Source of the DNA: Hymenobacter terricola
Lineage (GTDB): Bacteria; Bacteroidota; Bacteroidia; Cytophagales; Hymenobacteraceae
DNA length: 64,000 nucleotides
Direction of reading: 5' to 3'
Assembly (NCBI RefSeq): GCF_017921975.2
Contig: NZ_JAGEMO020000064.1
Span: 1-64,000 of the forward strand
The notes under the pieces were generated by a model. The model saw only the letters and a program-made list of their open reading frames with translations. It was not told the DNA's origin and did no database searches. Below are positions 63,129 through 64,000 of the stretch, in pieces. The position numbers and the translations under genes were made by a program. Numbering within the stretch: the stretch's first letter is position 1; each line of letters starts with the position of its first letter.

Positions 63129-63284
63129 TGGTTTTCAGCGGTTTGTTGGATGAAACAAATTGGCAACAAGGCTTGCCGGCGGGCACCGAACCAGCTTTCG
63201 CGGTAGCGGGGCGGTCCGGAAGCAGCTGCCCGCAAATAACCTGAATAATCAATCTGCCCCCCCCGATAATAATCAAGCAAAAGT

Positions 63285-63298
63285 CAGATTTATATCAT
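63285..63298. promoter_or_regulatory. imperfect Fnr-like box before dehydrogenase gene
   Basis: CAGATTTATATCAT: shares the GATTTATATCA core of the perfect box at 58767 and differs at the outer positions. Lies 77 bp before the dehydrogenase start and about 157 bp before the divergent basic protein. Confidence 0.35.
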
Positions 63299-63374
63299 GG
63301 GTTGCGCCCGCCTCCGGCCGGAACCTTGCGGGGCCTGATTCCGGGCAATTACTATTTCCCCGCCGCCTGTCTTT

Positions 63375-64000
63375 ATGAAAGTTACCGTCTTCAGCACCCT
63401 GGCCTTCGAGCGCCCTTTTCTGGAGCAGGCCAATGCCGGCCGCCACGAGCTGCTGTTCCTCGAAGCCAGCCTCAACGCCATCACTGCAGCCCTGGCGCAG
63501 GGCTCCGAGGCCGTCTGCGTATTCGCCCCCGACGACGTATCGGCCCCAATTCTGGAGCAGCTGCACGCCCACGGCGTGCGCTACGTGGTGGTGCGCGCCG
63601 CCGGCACCGACAATGTGGACCTGCCCGCCGCCCACCGCCTGGGCCTGCGCGTGGCCAACGTGCCCGAATACTCGCCCTACTCCATCGCCGAGCACGCCGT
63701 GCTGCTGATACTGGCCCTGTGCCGCCACCTGCGCCGGGCCAGCCAGCAGCTGCGGGCCAACGACTTTCGCCTCGACGAGCTCATCGGCTTCGACCTGCAC
63801 GGCAAGACCGTGGGCATCCTGGGCGTGGGGCGTATTGGGGGCGTGGTAGCGCGCATTCTGCACGGGTTCGGCTGCCAGCTCTTGGGCGTGGATGTGCAGC
63901 CCAACCCCGACCTGACCGCCCAATTCGGCCTGCGCTACGTGACGCTGCCCGAGCTCTGCGCCCAGGCCGACATCATCTCGGTGCACACGCCCCTCACCGC
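63375..64000 (+). CDS. D-2-hydroxyacid dehydrogenase (D-lactate-type), partial
   Basis: Starts at ATG 63375 and runs off the window end (over 208 residues seen). N-terminal substrate-binding part with VVVRAAGTDNVD (catalytic Arg region), then the NAD-binding fold GILGVGRIGGVVARIL (about residue 150). The pattern SPYSIAEHAVLLILALCRH is typical of D-lactate/2-hydroxyacid dehydrogenases (LdhA-like). Likely recycles NAD during oxygen limitation. Completes the phosphoketolase/lactate theme of the cluster. Confidence 0.88.
   Translation, partial: MKVTVFSTLAFERPFLEQANAGRHELLFLEASLNAITAALAQGSEAVCVFAPDDVSAPILEQLHAHGVRYVVVRAAGTDNVDLPAAHRLGLRVANVPEYSPYSIAEHAVLLILALCRHLRRASQQLRANDFRLDELIGFDLHGKTVGILGVGRIGGVVARILHGFGCQLLGVDVQPNPDLTAQFGLRYVTLPELCAQADIISVHTPLT

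Noticed and set aside
1-64000. tRNA, rRNA, CRISPR arrays
   Set aside because: No cloverleaf, rRNA-like stretch or regularly spaced repeat array was recognised; this was by eye and a covariance search would be needed to be sure.

Overview
GC-rich chromosomal or megaplasmid DNA from a Bacteroidota bacterium, most likely Hymenobacter or a close relative. Pointers are the Bacteroidota promoter form (TTTG, 19 bp, TATCTTTG at 1684-1714), the lack of strong Shine-Dalgarno sequences, the high GC content, and family choices such as DUF983, DUF6130, BamA-type barrels fused to a phosphoesterase domain, and Cyd without haem-loop insertions. No rRNA, tRNA or CRISPR was recognised.

Layout. 0.3-7.4 kb: redox and electrophile stress genes: a TetR repressor with a DUF417 (RclC-like) membrane protein and two matching operators, a metallo-beta-lactamase-fold (MBL) hydrolase, a ring-cleaving dioxygenase followed by a dead MhqD-like esterase, a cupin, and an rclA-like flavoprotein in an operon with an AraC regulator. 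8-13.5 kb: an orphan sigma-54 response regulator, an SDR, a Crp/Fnr regulator, a VOC protein and a DUF302 protein. 13.7-26 kb: almost entirely minus-strand small-molecule and detoxification enzymes (alginate-export-type porin, isochorismatase-fold hydrolase, aldehyde dehydrogenase, TAT-exported MBL enzyme, PNPOx-like protein, deaminase, three alpha/beta hydrolases, TauE exporter, DUF6130), interrupted by a chimeric gene remnant. 26.3-32.7 kb: a CopA-type multicopper oxidase preceded by a decayed duplicate of the TauE-DUF6130 junction, and a 1184-residue phosphoesterase-like/BamA fusion. 33.5-48.4 kb: hydrolase, GMC oxidoreductase, GNAT, NTF2-like proteins, a YdeP-like molybdopterin oxidoreductase, a cNMP-binding/thioredoxin-reductase-like fusion, AraC, AhpD-like, DUF983, fatty acid hydroxylase, a DUF1348 pair flanking a dead oxidoreductase. 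48.4-50.9 kb: cydAB. 51-54 kb: Rof-like protein, lipoprotein, tyrosine recombinase beside a dif-like site, IS630 remnant. 54-64 kb: six-BON protein, phosphoketolase, Mla-type lipid transporter (permease, ATPase, MCE protein), Acg-like nitroreductase, and a D-2-hydroxyacid dehydrogenase that runs off the end.

How it fits together. Most genes handle oxidants, aldehydes, quinones, electrophiles or metals, consistent with an accessory stress-tolerance region. Three regulatory patterns were found by reading: a TetR operator pair; a recurring 21-bp-spaced direct repeat (AraC-type) at five promoters, one doubled into a 31-bp perfect inverted repeat; and Fnr-like TTGAT-N4-ATCAA boxes in the 54-64 kb cluster, whose content (BON, phosphoketolase, Acg-like, lactate-type dehydrogenase) suggests a low-oxygen programme. 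Several truncated copies, fusions and an IS remnant show repeated rearrangement. Coordinates and starts are from reading the sequence; family names are from recognisable motifs, not searches.
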